From contig NZ_WNXD01000001.1 of the NCBI RefSeq assembly GCF_014172375.1, positions 186,001-250,000 of the forward strand: DNA of 64,000 nucleotides, given 5' to 3'. The stretch is from Pedobacter planticolens (GTDB lineage: Bacteria; Bacteroidota; Bacteroidia; Sphingobacteriales; Sphingobacteriaceae). Position numbers and translations under genes: made by a program. The notes below the pieces were generated by a model. That model saw only the letters and a list, made by a program, of their open reading frames with translations. It had not been told where the DNA came from and searched no databases. This document shows, piece after piece, positions 46,645-55,700 of this stretch (position 1 is its first letter; every line of letters starts with the position of its first letter).

Positions 46645-47679
46645 TTATTGATATTGAATATAACTAGGCAATGGTTTTAATTTCATTAACTCTTCTGGCG
46701 TCATCATGCGATTAGGTGCCTTTTTAATATCGTTTTTGTAAAATAATTTAAATCCTGTAAACTGTACTGGTTCTCCAAAAATGAAGTGACGATATGTTCC
46801 TAATTTTAAATCAGGTTCACCCCAACCATCCATGTGCATTACTATTTGCACTTCTGGTCTTAATTTAATATTTTGACTATTAGTCACCATCTTTTTGGTA
46901 AAACGGTGCAATACAAAAACTTTCGGAGGAAGGTTATATTTTTTAACTAGATCAGCTAAATATCCAGTTACGTAATTAATATCAGCTGCATCATAAGTCC
47001 CGATTTTTTTGCCTGGCAATGAACCATCTTTCATAGAAAACTCTGGGTCGATACCTAAATGTACATTAGGCATCTCCAAATACTTTTCAATATGAGGAAG
47101 CTCAGCTTTTATAGTACTTAAAGCAACTTGTAAATCTAAAAACACAATGGTATTTGGGCGCATTTTAGCAATCGTTAAAACTGAATCGATTTGCTTATTT
47201 GCCATTCTATTAATATATTTTCCGTCTTTACCAGGTGTACCACTCGCTACTGCTGCAATATAATGCAAACCAACTTGCACAGGGGTAGAAGGATCTACTT
47301 TTTCCCATTTTTTAACTTCTGCATTTAAACGTTGCCACATTTCTTTAGGAGCATATTCTCCTAATGCGCCCATTTTTTTCGAATGTAAATTTCCGTAATA
47401 AACTACAATACGTTTAAATGGTAAAATTGCTCCAGCTAATGGGTAAGGCTGATTTTTTACTGGCCATTTTCCAGTAGTATCACCATTGGCTAATTTTTTA
47501 ATTAAAGCATTATACTTCGCAGTATCAACTGGCGCACGTAAGTTTTCCTCTTCAACTTTGGTTGAATCTGTACTTGCAGTTTTACCTTTAGCCTTTTTAG
47601 CATCAGAAGTGCAATAAGAGAAGGTGCTAATTGTAGCAATTCCGATTAAGAATATCCCCGCAATCTTGGTTATTTTCAT
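46645..47679 (-). CDS. Conserved lipoprotein of unknown function
   Basis: 344 aa. A lipoprotein signal with STFSYC puts the lipidated cysteine at residue 23, then a Ser/Lys-rich spacer. The main domain (PFKRIVVYYGNLHSKKMGAL, LDLQVALSTIKAELPHIEKY, VHLGIDPEFSM, VMHMDGWGEPD) has alternating strands and helices like a TIM-barrel and carries acidic and histidine residues that might be catalytic. I know it only as a conserved hypothetical type of Bacteroidota lipoprotein. It is placed alone, with its own terminator. Confidence 0.7.
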   Translation of the reverse strand: MKITKIAGIFLIGIATISTFSYCTSDAKKAKGKTASTDSTKVEEENLRAPVDTAKYNALIKKLANGDTTGKWPVKNQPYPLAGAILPFKRIVVYYGNLHSKKMGALGEYAPKEMWQRLNAEVKKWEKVDPSTPVQVGLHYIAAVASGTPGKDGKYINRMANKQIDSVLTIAKMRPNTIVFLDLQVALSTIKAELPHIEKYLEMPNVHLGIDPEFSMKDGSLPGKKIGTYDAADINYVTGYLADLVKKYNLPPKVFVLHRFTKKMVTNSQNIKLRPEVQIVMHMDGWGEPDLKLGTYRHFIFGEPVQFTGFKLFYKNDIKKAPNRMMTPEELMKLKPLPSYIQYQ

Positions 47680-47805
47680 AAGTAGTATTTATTTTTAGTT
47701 TTCTAGTTCGTCAAAAATACATCAATTCAGTTTTGACGTATCTTATACTTATCAACAGATTAACATTCTGTTAAAAAAGCTGATTTTTTATTAAAATTTA
47801 ATCGA

Positions 47806-48693
47806 TTATTTTTTGAAAGTATTGAATTTGCCAAAAACACCCAAAGGCAATTTAATGCCAGATGTAGCCTGTAAATAAAGCTCTCCTGTCTCTAAGTTTT
47901 TTACCTGTGGAAAAGAGGTTTTAATTAGGTTTTCTACAATTACCGATGAAAAACCTAATGAATACGTGTTTAAAATAAGAAAATGCTCATCTTCATCCAA
48001 TAATTGAACAACATCTTGCATCATTTCTTGAATATGATCTTCTAGTTTCCATTTCTCGCCATTTGGGCCATGACCAAAAGCAGGTGGATCTAAAATAATA
48101 CCGTTGTACTTTTTACCACGTTTTAATTCTCGTTTTACGAATTTAAGTGCATCTTCAACTACCCAACGTACATCCTTTAAATTAGATAATTCTTGGTTTT
48201 CGTTAGCCCAATTTACCACTTGTTTAATCGAATCAACATGTGTGGTATCCGCACCTGCGGCCTTAGCCACCAAAGACGCAGCACCTGTATAAGCAAATAA
48301 ATTAAGCACTTTTGGTACTGGATTTTTAAATTTTTTAATTGATGATGAAATGTAATCCCAATTTACAGCTTGCTCTGGAAAAACACCAACGTGTTTAAAA
48401 GAGGTAAGTCCTAATCGCAGATTAATACTAATATCATCGTTTTTATAATTTACATTCCAGCGGTCTGGAATACTTTTTTCAGATTTAATCCATTCTCCAG
48501 ATGTTGCAGAGCGGCCTTTAAAATTAATGTGCGTTTTTTTCTTCCACTCTTGTGGAGATAATACTTTTTTCCAAACTGCTTGCGGTTCCGGACGAGAAAG
48601 TACAAGGTTGCCAAAGCGTTCTAGTTTTTCGAAATCTCCACAATCCAATAATTCGTAATCTTTCCAGTGTGTTGGGGTTAAAAGGCTTATCAT
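47806..48693 (-). CDS. Class I SAM-dependent methyltransferase (RlmI-like rRNA type)
   Basis: 295 aa. Motif I is VLNLFAYTGAASLVAKAAGA, motif II DTTHVDSIKQVVNWANEN, then GIILDPPAFGHGPNGEKW, where DPPAF is the active-site motif of rRNA m5C/m2G methyltransferases such as RlmI/RlmKL. The PUA domain found in RlmI is missing. A 23S rRNA base methylase is the best guess. It sits 14 bases downstream of the ABC-ATPase gene on the minus strand. Confidence 0.85.
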   Translation of the reverse strand: MISLLTPTHWKDYELLDCGDFEKLERFGNLVLSRPEPQAVWKKVLSPQEWKKKTHINFKGRSATSGEWIKSEKSIPDRWNVNYKNDDISINLRLGLTSFKHVGVFPEQAVNWDYISSSIKKFKNPVPKVLNLFAYTGAASLVAKAAGADTTHVDSIKQVVNWANENQELSNLKDVRWVVEDALKFVKRELKRGKKYNGIILDPPAFGHGPNGEKWKLEDHIQEMMQDVVQLLDEDEHFLILNTYSLGFSSVIVENLIKTSFPQVKNLETGELYLQATSGIKLPLGVFGKFNTFKK

Positions 48694-48707
48694 AATGGTA
48701 TAGTAAA

Positions 48708-49460
48708 TTAAAATTTGCCTTTGGCGGCTTTCATAAAACGGCTGGCAAATACAAAATCGTTAAGTTCTTCGATATCAGTTTTAGCAATTTCTTCTTTAGA
48801 ACCTTCCCAGAATTTTTTTCCTTCGTGTAAGAAAATAATATAATCGCCAATTCCCATTACCGAGTTCATATCATGCGTAACCACAATGGTTGTAGTTTTG
48901 TATTCTTCCGTAATTTCTTTAATTAACTCATCAATTACAATAGAAGTTTTAGGATCTAAGCCCGAGTTAGGTTCATCGCAAAAAAGATATTTTGGATTCA
49001 TTGCAATGGCACGAGCAATACCAACACGTTTTTTCATCCCACCAGAAAGTTCTGCCGGAAATAATTTGTTTTTATCCGCAAGATTAACTCTTTCCAAACA
49101 AAAATTAACTCGATCTAATTTTTCACTTCGTGGTTGGTCGGTAAACATATTTAAAGGAAACATGATATTTTCTTCAACTGTCATCGAATCAAATAATGCC
49201 GAACCCTGAAATAACATGCCAATCTCTTTTCTAATTTCTATACGTTCTTCGAAATTAAGTTGCGTAAATTCCCTTCCATCATATAATACGGTTCCTTTAT
49301 CAGGCTGATGTAAGCCAATCATGCATTTTAATAAGGTTGTTTTTCCAGAACCAGAACCGCCAATAATTAAATTGGTAACGCCTTCTTCGAATTTTCCAGA
49401 AATTCCTTTTAAAACCTCATTATCACCAAACGATTTATAAATGTCTTTAATCTCGATCAT
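48708..49460 (-). CDS. ABC transporter ATPase, Mla/Mce-type lipid transport
   Basis: 250 aa. Walker A GGSGSGKTTLL, Q-loop GMLFQGSALFDSM, signature LSGGMKKRVGIARA, Walker B YLFCDEPNSGLDP and the H-loop VVTHD are all present. The SALFDSMTVEENI region and GMKKR signature are typical of MlaF-like ATPases. It is translationally coupled with the permease at 49457 (4-base overlap). The pair should move phospholipids between the inner and outer membranes; the substrate-binding MlaD/Mce component is not next to it. Confidence 0.92.
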   Translation of the reverse strand: MIEIKDIYKSFGDNEVLKGISGKFEEGVTNLIIGGSGSGKTTLLKCMIGLHQPDKGTVLYDGREFTQLNFEERIEIRKEIGMLFQGSALFDSMTVEENIMFPLNMFTDQPRSEKLDRVNFCLERVNLADKNKLFPAELSGGMKKRVGIARAIAMNPKYLFCDEPNSGLDPKTSIVIDELIKEITEEYKTTTIVVTHDMNSVMGIGDYIIFLHEGKKFWEGSKEEIAKTDIEELNDFVFASRFMKAAKGKF

Positions 49461-50191
49461 AATAATAATTGAGTTACAATATAATCACATGCTAAAATAC
49501 TAATACAGCTTACTACAACAGCTCGTGTACTTGCTTGTGCAACCTCTAAAGCGCCACCTTTTACATAAAAACCTTCGTAAGCTGGTACTGATGTAATGAT
49601 AAAACCAAAAACAAATGCCTTAACCAAAGCTACTGTAATGGTATACGGATTAAAATCTGTAGTAATACCTTGTACGTATTCTGCAGCAGAAAGCGCTCCG
49701 GAAAGTGTTCCACCTAAATAACCACCAACAATACTTAATACCATCGAGATAATTACTAAAACAGGAACCATTGTAATACCCGCTATAATTTTTGGTAAAA
49801 TTAAATAACCAGGTGCATTGATACCCATAATCTCTAAAGCATCAATTTGTTCGGTTACCCTCATGGTACCAATTTCTGATGAAATGGCCGAACCAATTTT
49901 ACCAGCCAATACAATTGCACTAATGGTAGGACTTAACTCTAAAATACTCGAGTCACGGTTAACAGAACCGATAATAGTTTTAGGAATAAAATCACTCACC
50001 AATTGGAAAGCAATTTGTAAAGTCATTACGGCGCCAATAAAAGTAGAAATAATACTAATTAAACCTAATGAGCCTACGCCTATAAAATCCATTTGCTGAA
50101 AAATGGCCTTTAAATATATTTTAGTTTTTTCGGGTTTCCTGAACGCTGCTTTTAATAGCAGGATATACTTGCCAAAATTGGTAAAGTTCAT
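49457..50191 (-). CDS. ABC transporter permease, MlaE family
   Basis: 244 aa with five or six hydrophobic segments. LAGKIGSAISSEIGTMRVTEQIDALE is the conserved MlaE signature (split here as GKIGSAISSEIGTMRVTEQ and IDALEIMG), and ALVKAFVFGFIITSVPAYEG matches the end. It is the membrane part of an Mla/Mce phospholipid transporter, working with the ATPase gene it overlaps. Together with cfa and tamB/tamL nearby the window is rich in envelope-lipid functions. Confidence 0.92.
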   Translation of the reverse strand: MNFTNFGKYILLLKAAFRKPEKTKIYLKAIFQQMDFIGVGSLGLISIISTFIGAVMTLQIAFQLVSDFIPKTIIGSVNRDSSILELSPTISAIVLAGKIGSAISSEIGTMRVTEQIDALEIMGINAPGYLILPKIIAGITMVPVLVIISMVLSIVGGYLGGTLSGALSAAEYVQGITTDFNPYTITVALVKAFVFGFIITSVPAYEGFYVKGGALEVAQASTRAVVVSCISILACDYIVTQLLL

Positions 50192-50334
50192 TTAATAAAG
50201 ATTAGCTGTAGTGTAAATACAATATTATGCAAAGAAACAATAAAAAATCTTGAGGCTTTGCGTATTTATTAAAAAATATTATTGTTTCCCAATATTAATA
50301 CCCTTTTTTGTGTTAAGCAAACTATATTTTAATT

Positions 50335-51024
50335 ATGAATGCAGTAATTACAGGTGCCACCAAAGGAATTGGAAAAGCTATTGTTTTAAAATTAGCTCAG
50401 CAAGGATATAACCTAGCAATTTGTGCCAGAACAGAAACTGATTTACAGCTACTCAAAAATGAACTAGCACAATACAAGGTTAAGGTTATTGCCATCAAGG
50501 CGGATATGGGCAATAAAGACGAGATCTATAATTTTTGTACTGAAGTGAAAAAAATCTATCCAAAGATTGATGTTTTAGTTAATAACGCAGGAGTTTTTAT
50601 ACCTGGAAGTTTGTTAGATGAAGAAGATAAAACCTTCGAATATCAAAGTATGGTAAATGTAAATGCACCTTATTATCTATCCAAATATTTTGGGAAAATG
50701 ATGAGAGAACAACGCTCTGGTCATATTTTTAATATCTGCTCTATAGCAAGTACCCAAACAATTGATAACGCAGGCAGTTATAGTGTAACAAAAGCAGCGA
50801 TGTTAAGTCTTAATAATGTATTGCGGAAAGAGTTATCAGCATACAACGTAAAAGTAACAGCAATTTTGCCAGGTTCTACACTAACAGCTTCATGGGCAGG
50901 CACAACAATAAGCCCAGATAAATTTGTACAACCAGAAGATATTGCCAATTCTTTATACTCCATTTTAAATTTAAGTAATGGTGTAAACGTTGATGAAATA
51001 ACACTGAAGCCATTAAAATTTTAA
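50335..51024 (+). CDS. SDR-family oxidoreductase
   Basis: 229 aa. The NAD(P)-binding motif is GATKGIGKAI, the NNAG motif is DVLVNNAGVF, and the catalytic tyrosine-lysine are in SYSVTKAAM, with the serine in FNICSIAST. The FabG-like build suggests reduction of a 3-oxo group with NADPH. The substrate is unknown; it stands alone before the PspC gene, 25 bases away. Confidence 0.9.
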   Translation: MNAVITGATKGIGKAIVLKLAQQGYNLAICARTETDLQLLKNELAQYKVKVIAIKADMGNKDEIYNFCTEVKKIYPKIDVLVNNAGVFIPGSLLDEEDKTFEYQSMVNVNAPYYLSKYFGKMMREQRSGHIFNICSIASTQTIDNAGSYSVTKAAMLSLNNVLRKELSAYNVKVTAILPGSTLTASWAGTTISPDKFVQPEDIANSLYSILNLSNGVNVDEITLKPLKF

Positions 51025-51035
51025 CACATAAATAG

Positions 51036-51041
51036 AAGGAG
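51036..51041 (+). promoter_or_regulatory. Shine-Dalgarno-like AAGGAG before the PspC gene
   Basis: aaggag ends 8 bases before the ATG at 51050. Canonical Shine-Dalgarno sites are rare in Bacteroidota, so this one stands out. Confidence 0.5.
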
Positions 51042-51049
51042 ATAGCGTT

Positions 51050-51715
51050 ATGGAAAAGAGATTGTTTAGAAACGAACACAACAAAACCGTTGCAGGTGTT
51101 GCATCTGGTTTGGCAGATTATATGCAAGTAGACATTACAATTATAAAAGTGTTATTTGTATTAGCTACTATATTTTTAGCGGGCACAGGTTTACTGGTTT
51201 ATATTGTAATGTGGATTGTAGTTCCTGTTAATAACGACCCAACTGCACGTTATGCAAAGTTTAACGAGTATTTTGAAAAAAACAAGCAAGATGCATCTAT
51301 GTTTAATTCGCCAAATGCATTTAATAACCCTGCAAATTCTGGAGATCAAACCAAATGGAATACTCCAAATGCAGGGCCAGATTTTAAAGACCCAAATAAT
51401 ATAAATCAATTTCCAAAAGGGAATGACACTGGTCGTACAATTGGTGGTTTAATCTTATTAATACTAGGTTTTTACTTCCTGCTAAGACAATTTGATGTGA
51501 TCCCTCATTGGTTTAATATTTTTAAAATTTACAAATTATGGCCTTTAGCAATTGTTGCCTTAGGAGTAAGCTTAATTTTTAGAAATCAGCGAAAAAACGA
51601 GTGGGATACCTTTAAAAAAAATACTGAAGATGCACAAAAAACAACTACAGAAAAACCTGTTGAAGATGCAACTATAGTAGAAGAAGATAAAGATTCGGCA
51701 ACACCAAATCCTTAA
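51050..51715 (+). CDS. PspC-domain membrane protein
   Basis: 221 aa. The PspC domain is at residues 1-60: RLFRNEHNKTVAGVASGLAD, YMQVDITIIKVLFVLATIFL and GTGLLVYIVMWIVVP. Then an Asn/Pro-rich linker and a second hydrophobic region of DUF5668 type (RTIGGLILLILGFYFLLRQF, WPLAIVALGVSLIF). PspC proteins sense or transmit envelope stress. The neighbour at 51770 shares the DUF5668 module, and the two look like an envelope-stress pair. Confidence 0.9.
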   Translation: MEKRLFRNEHNKTVAGVASGLADYMQVDITIIKVLFVLATIFLAGTGLLVYIVMWIVVPVNNDPTARYAKFNEYFEKNKQDASMFNSPNAFNNPANSGDQTKWNTPNAGPDFKDPNNINQFPKGNDTGRTIGGLILLILGFYFLLRQFDVIPHWFNIFKIYKLWPLAIVALGVSLIFRNQRKNEWDTFKKNTEDAQKTTTEKPVEDATIVEEDKDSATPNP

Positions 51716-51769
51716 CCAATCTTACCAAATAAGCATGATATATAATTAATTAAAGGTTGGATAGTTTTC

Positions 51770-52774
51770 ATGCGAACTATGCGCCAAGCACAAAATAATT
51801 TTGACAAGATGAAATTAGATAAAGTAATATGGGGTGTGCTGCTTTTATTTATAGGTGGCGTACTATTGTTAGATAACTTTAACGTTATTGAGTTTTATTG
51901 GCGTAATGTGTGGGATTTTTGGCCAGTATTTTTAATCATATTAGGTGTAAATATCCTTTTCAATAGAAACAATTCCCAAACAGGAAACATCATTTCATTA
52001 AGTATTTTAGTAATAACCTTATCGGTTTTGTTTGTAAAAGGACAACAAAGACCCGAGCGTGGTTTTTGGTGGAATGATCGTGGAAACCATGTTAATATTG
52101 ATATGGATGACGATGATAATGACAGCGACTCTAATTATAGCAAACTGAATTTTTCTGAACCTCTTATAGCTGGTGATACCCTTAAAAAAACAATTTTAAA
52201 TATTTCTGGCGGAGGTACTTCGTTCAATCTAAAAGGAGAAACAGACAGTTTGTTCTCAGCTGATGTTAAAAAAAGAAACGGAAATTTTGCATTAAACAAA
52301 ACAACTACTGATAGTGTAAATACCCTAACCTTTAAAATGCAAAACAAAAACAATCGCAGAGGATGGTCGATTGGTAACGGAGGAAACGATGTAGATATAC
52401 GCCTAAACACTGCGCCAATTTGGGAAATGCATTTTGGAATGGGTGCTGGTCAAATAGATTTTGATTTAAGCAATTATAAAGTAAGAACTTTCAATTTTGA
52501 TGGAGGTGCAGCAGAGCTGGATATTAAATTAGGAGATTTACTGCCAATTACCGATGTGAACGTTAAAACTGGTGTAGCCGATGTAAAAATTAAAATCCCG
52601 ACAGGATCTGGTTGCCGTATTAAAACCAAAACTGGTTTGTCTTCTAAAGATTTTACAGGCTTTATCAAAGTTAGCGAAGGTCTTTACGAAACACCAAACT
52701 ATCAATCATCAACCAAAAAAGTGTTTATTAATTTTGATGGTGGTTTAAGTAGCTTCGAAGTAGATAGATATTAA
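51770..52774 (+). CDS. LiaF-like envelope protein with DUF5668 helix pair
   Basis: 334 aa. Residues 15-75 have the DUF5668 hydrophobic pair (KVIWGVLLLFIGGVLLLDNF and WPVFLIILGVNILF), then an Asp-rich linker (DMDDDDNDSD). The remainder is a beta-helix-like domain (FNFDGGAAELDIKLGDL, NVKTGVADVKIKIPTGSG) related to the LiaF/VraT C-terminal fold. It probably functions with the preceding PspC protein in sensing membrane damage. Confidence 0.85.
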   Translation: MRTMRQAQNNFDKMKLDKVIWGVLLLFIGGVLLLDNFNVIEFYWRNVWDFWPVFLIILGVNILFNRNNSQTGNIISLSILVITLSVLFVKGQQRPERGFWWNDRGNHVNIDMDDDDNDSDSNYSKLNFSEPLIAGDTLKKTILNISGGGTSFNLKGETDSLFSADVKKRNGNFALNKTTTDSVNTLTFKMQNKNNRRGWSIGNGGNDVDIRLNTAPIWEMHFGMGAGQIDFDLSNYKVRTFNFDGGAAELDIKLGDLLPITDVNVKTGVADVKIKIPTGSGCRIKTKTGLSSKDFTGFIKVSEGLYETPNYQSSTKKVFINFDGGLSSFEVDRY

Positions 52775-52896
52775 TATTAGGTTCTACAGTTTTTAGAGAG
52801 GTAATGAGTAAAAATTAATTGTAGAAAATTTTTACTCATTACATTTGTAAAGTAGTAAGTAAAATGGATGCTTAATACATAGAACTTAAAACCTCA

Positions 52897-53499
52897 ATGG
52901 AGTATACAGTAGTTATTAATGGTAAACCAGAAGGTCCTTATAGCTTAGCGGAACTAAAAAACCTAAATATAAAGCCAGGTACTTTTATTAGAACACCCAG
53001 CATGGACGACTACAAAGAAGCTCACGAACTACCAGAGCTACGTGAATGGTTAGGCTTTCGTCATCAACAAACGGCACCACAATATTTTGCTTCTTTTGAT
53101 CAACGCTTACTTGCTTCTGTTATCGATTATTTCTTTTTAATGATGGCCTATGTTGCGGTAGTTCTAATTACATTCATATTTATCGATCAAAAAGCTATTC
53201 GTGTTACAACCGCCTTAGTATTTTTAGCACTCGTTCCAATTGCTAAATTAGTGTACGGCAGTTTTGCAGAAGCATCGATTAAACAAGCAACAATTGGCAA
53301 ACGCTTATTAGATATTAAAGTAACCGATATGCTGGGCAATCGTATCCCGTTAGGTGTTTCTTTTAGTAGAAATTTGGCGAAAACTATTTCAGTTATGCCA
53401 TTGTTTTTAGGCTATTTGTATAGTTTCCTCAATAAAAAACAACAATGCTTGCATGATGTAATTGCAAACACACTCGTTATTAAACAGCGATTAATTTAA
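52897..53499 (+). CDS. GYF_2/RDD-domain membrane protein
   Basis: 200 aa. An N-terminal GYF_2-type (DUF4339) domain (YTVVINGKPEGPYSLAELKN, TPSMDDYKEAHELPEL) is followed by a three-helix RDD domain with QRLLASVIDYFFLMMAYVAV and IGKRLLDIKVTD. RDD proteins are small multi-spanning membrane proteins of mostly unknown, sometimes transport-linked function. The gene stops 47 bases before ispG. Confidence 0.88.
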   Translation: MEYTVVINGKPEGPYSLAELKNLNIKPGTFIRTPSMDDYKEAHELPELREWLGFRHQQTAPQYFASFDQRLLASVIDYFFLMMAYVAVVLITFIFIDQKAIRVTTALVFLALVPIAKLVYGSFAEASIKQATIGKRLLDIKVTDMLGNRIPLGVSFSRNLAKTISVMPLFLGYLYSFLNKKQQCLHDVIANTLVIKQRLI

Positions 53500-53532
53500 C
53501 ACTCCATCAATATAACAATTGAACATTTACAT

Positions 53533-53540
53533 TATCTTTG
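53533..53540 (+). promoter_or_regulatory. Bacteroidota-type -7 element TATCTTTG before ispG
   Basis: It matches TAnnTTTG and lies six bases before the ATG at 53547, which argues for that ATG as the start and for a very short or absent leader. The longer ORF begins at a TTG that overlaps the element. Confidence 0.55.
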
Positions 53541-53546
53541 CATCGC

Positions 53547-55541
53547 ATGCAAGAAGTAGCTAAACCATACCAATTAGAAGGCGGTTATTGTAACAGTTTA
53601 ACCCAATATTCGAGGCTTTTAACTCGCGAAGTTACAATAGGAAATATCCCAATGGGAGGTTTAAATCCTATCCGCATCCAATCCATGACGACTACTGATA
53701 CGATGGATACTGTCGCGACGGTAGAGCAAACTATTCGCATGGTAGAATCGGGTTGCGAGTATGTACGCATCACTGCTCCAAGCATTAAAGAGGCCGAAAA
53801 TTTAGCGAATATTAAAAAAGAATTACGCTTACGCGGATACGATGTTCCTTTAATTGCCGATATACATTTTACGCCAAATGCAGCCGAATCTGCTGCTCGT
53901 ATTGTAGAAAAAGTTCGTGTGAACCCAGGTAATTACGCCGATAAAAAGAAATTTGAAAGTTTAGAATATACAACAAGCGCATATCAAGCGGAGCTAGAAC
54001 GTATTAATAAAAAATTTACACCACTAGTTAAAATCTGTAAAGAATACGGTACCGCGATGCGTATTGGCACAAATCATGGTTCGTTATCAGATAGAATTAT
54101 GAGCCATTATGGCGATACACCACGTGGAATGGTAGAATCGGCAATGGAATTTATCCGCATGTGCGAAGACTTAAATTTTTACAATTTGTGTATTTCTATG
54201 AAAGCCAGTAATACGCAGGTAATGGTGCAAGCGTATCGCTTATTGGTAGAAACGATGGTAAAAGAGGGTATGAATTATCCTTTGCATTTAGGTGTTACCG
54301 AAGCCGGTGATGGAGAAGATGGACGTATTAAATCTGCTGTAGGTATAGGAACTTTATTGGCCGATGGATTAGGAGATACCATACGGGTTTCTTTAACTGA
54401 AGATCCAGAATTTGAAGCGCCAGTAGCTAGAGCATTGGCAGATAGATTTGAAAGAAAGTCATTAGTCATTAGTCATGAGTCGGAAGTCCAAACTCACAAC
54501 TCGCAACTCGTAACTCGCAACTCAATGTATTCTCCTTACCAATATGCTCGCCGCATTACAACTCCAGTTCAGCAAATTGGCGGTCATTTTCATCCAGTTG
54601 TACTAGTAGATGTTACCCAGCAAAATTTAAAAGACCCTTACTTTTTAAGTGCTTTAGGTTATAATTATAGCGCTGGATTAGATAAATATAACCTCACAGA
54701 TCAAGCATGTGATTTAGTTTACTTAGGTGATAAACTACCTTCTTTCTCTTTTCCAGGGAATTTAAAGCAAGTTTATAACTATCAAACTTGGCTTAATTTA
54801 AAAGACAAACACAATTGTTATCCGCTGTTTAGCGAAGCAGAATTTAACACAGTTGATGTTAAAGATGAAGTATTGAATTTTGTAAGTATTAACGCTGATG
54901 AGTTTAACTTATCGGACTTACCGACTTTCGGACTTTCGGACTCTAAAACAGTTATTATTCTCGAGACTTCGAAAAATTTAGGTATGCAACAGCAGAGAGC
55001 ATTTTTTGTCGCTTTGCAACAGCAAAACAGTCAAGTTCCTGTTATCATTAAAAGAACGTATACCAATATAGATGCCGACCAATTGATGTTATATGCAGCT
55101 AGCGATATGGGTGCATTATTGACAGATGGTTTTGGTGATGGAGTATGGATTGATGCACCTTCAACTATTGGTTTGCCTTTAATAAACTCTACAAGTTTTG
55201 GGATATTACAAGCTACACGCACTCGTATTTCTAAAACTGAATATATTTCTTGCCCAAGTTGCGGACGTACGCTATTCGATTTACAAGAAACTACACAATA
55301 CATTCGTTCAAAAACTGATCACCTAAAAGGGATTAAGATTGCCATTATGGGTTGCATTGTAAATGGTCCAGGAGAAATGGCTGATGCTGATTATGGTTAC
55401 GTAGGTACAGGTCCTGGGAAAATTACTTTGTATCGTGGTAAGGAAGTAGTAAAGAAAAACGTAAACACGCCATCTGCTTTAAATGAACTCATCGAGATTA
55501 TTAAAGAAGATGGGAACTGGGTGGAGACGGTAGCAAATTAG
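53547..55541 (+). CDS. ispG: 4-hydroxy-3-methylbut-2-enyl diphosphate synthase (long form)
   Basis: 664 aa from ATG 53547; the upstream TTG at 53538 lies inside the likely promoter. N-terminal TIM-barrel (GGLNPIRIQSMTTTDTMDT, PLIADIHFTP, KVRVNPGNYADKKKF), then the insert domain found in plants and Bacteroidota, then the iron-sulfur domain with YISCPSCGRTLFDL and MGCIVNGPGEMADADYGYVG. The three Cys are the [4Fe-4S] ligands. It makes HMBPP in the MEP isoprenoid pathway. Two low-complexity repeats lie within the coding sequence (54458-54524 and 54904-54945), in the linker and insert domain. Confidence 0.95.
   Translation: MQEVAKPYQLEGGYCNSLTQYSRLLTREVTIGNIPMGGLNPIRIQSMTTTDTMDTVATVEQTIRMVESGCEYVRITAPSIKEAENLANIKKELRLRGYDVPLIADIHFTPNAAESAARIVEKVRVNPGNYADKKKFESLEYTTSAYQAELERINKKFTPLVKICKEYGTAMRIGTNHGSLSDRIMSHYGDTPRGMVESAMEFIRMCEDLNFYNLCISMKASNTQVMVQAYRLLVETMVKEGMNYPLHLGVTEAGDGEDGRIKSAVGIGTLLADGLGDTIRVSLTEDPEFEAPVARALADRFERKSLVISHESEVQTHNSQLVTRNSMYSPYQYARRITTPVQQIGGHFHPVVLVDVTQQNLKDPYFLSALGYNYSAGLDKYNLTDQACDLVYLGDKLPSFSFPGNLKQVYNYQTWLNLKDKHNCYPLFSEAEFNTVDVKDEVLNFVSINADEFNLSDLPTFGLSDSKTVIILETSKNLGMQQQRAFFVALQQQNSQVPVIIKRTYTNIDADQLMLYAASDMGALLTDGFGDGVWIDAPSTIGLPLINSTSFGILQATRTRISKTEYISCPSCGRTLFDLQETTQYIRSKTDHLKGIKIAIMGCIVNGPGEMADADYGYVGTGPGKITLYRGKEVVKKNVNTPSALNELIEIIKEDGNWVETVAN
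54458..54524 (+). repeat. Stutter repeat inside ispG coding sequence
   Basis: gtcattagtcattagtcatg and then acaactcgcaactcgtaact-type words encode KSLVISHESEVQTHNSQLVT and a few more residues. The words match the intergenic gttgtgagttgcgggttg style elsewhere (60321). It stays in frame and lies between the barrel and the insert domain. Confidence 0.7.
54904..54945 (+). repeat. Second stutter repeat inside ispG
   Basis: cttatcggacttaccgactt continues as tcggactttcggactct, coding for LSDLPTFGLSDSK. It is in frame and within the insert domain, at about residues 453-467. Confidence 0.6.
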
Positions 55542-55600
55542 AAGTCAGCTCATCTTTGCGAAGGAGGTTTTTCGTCGAATGTGGCAATCTCCACCTTGTT

Positions 55601-55676
55601 CGTCATTCCCGTGAAAACGGGAATCGTAAAGCGTATTAAAGCCTCCTATTGTATTAGAATTCCCATTTTCACGGGA
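55601..55676. repeat. Paired hairpin intergenic repeat
   Basis: attcccgt-gaaa-acgggaat (55605-55624) is a perfect hairpin, and a second half-match attcccattttcacgggaat lies at 55658-55677. Both carry the cgtcattcccgtgaa type common in bacterial intergenic repeats. Confidence 0.7.
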
Positions 55677-55700
55677 ATAACGAGCAGAGCAAAACCTATT

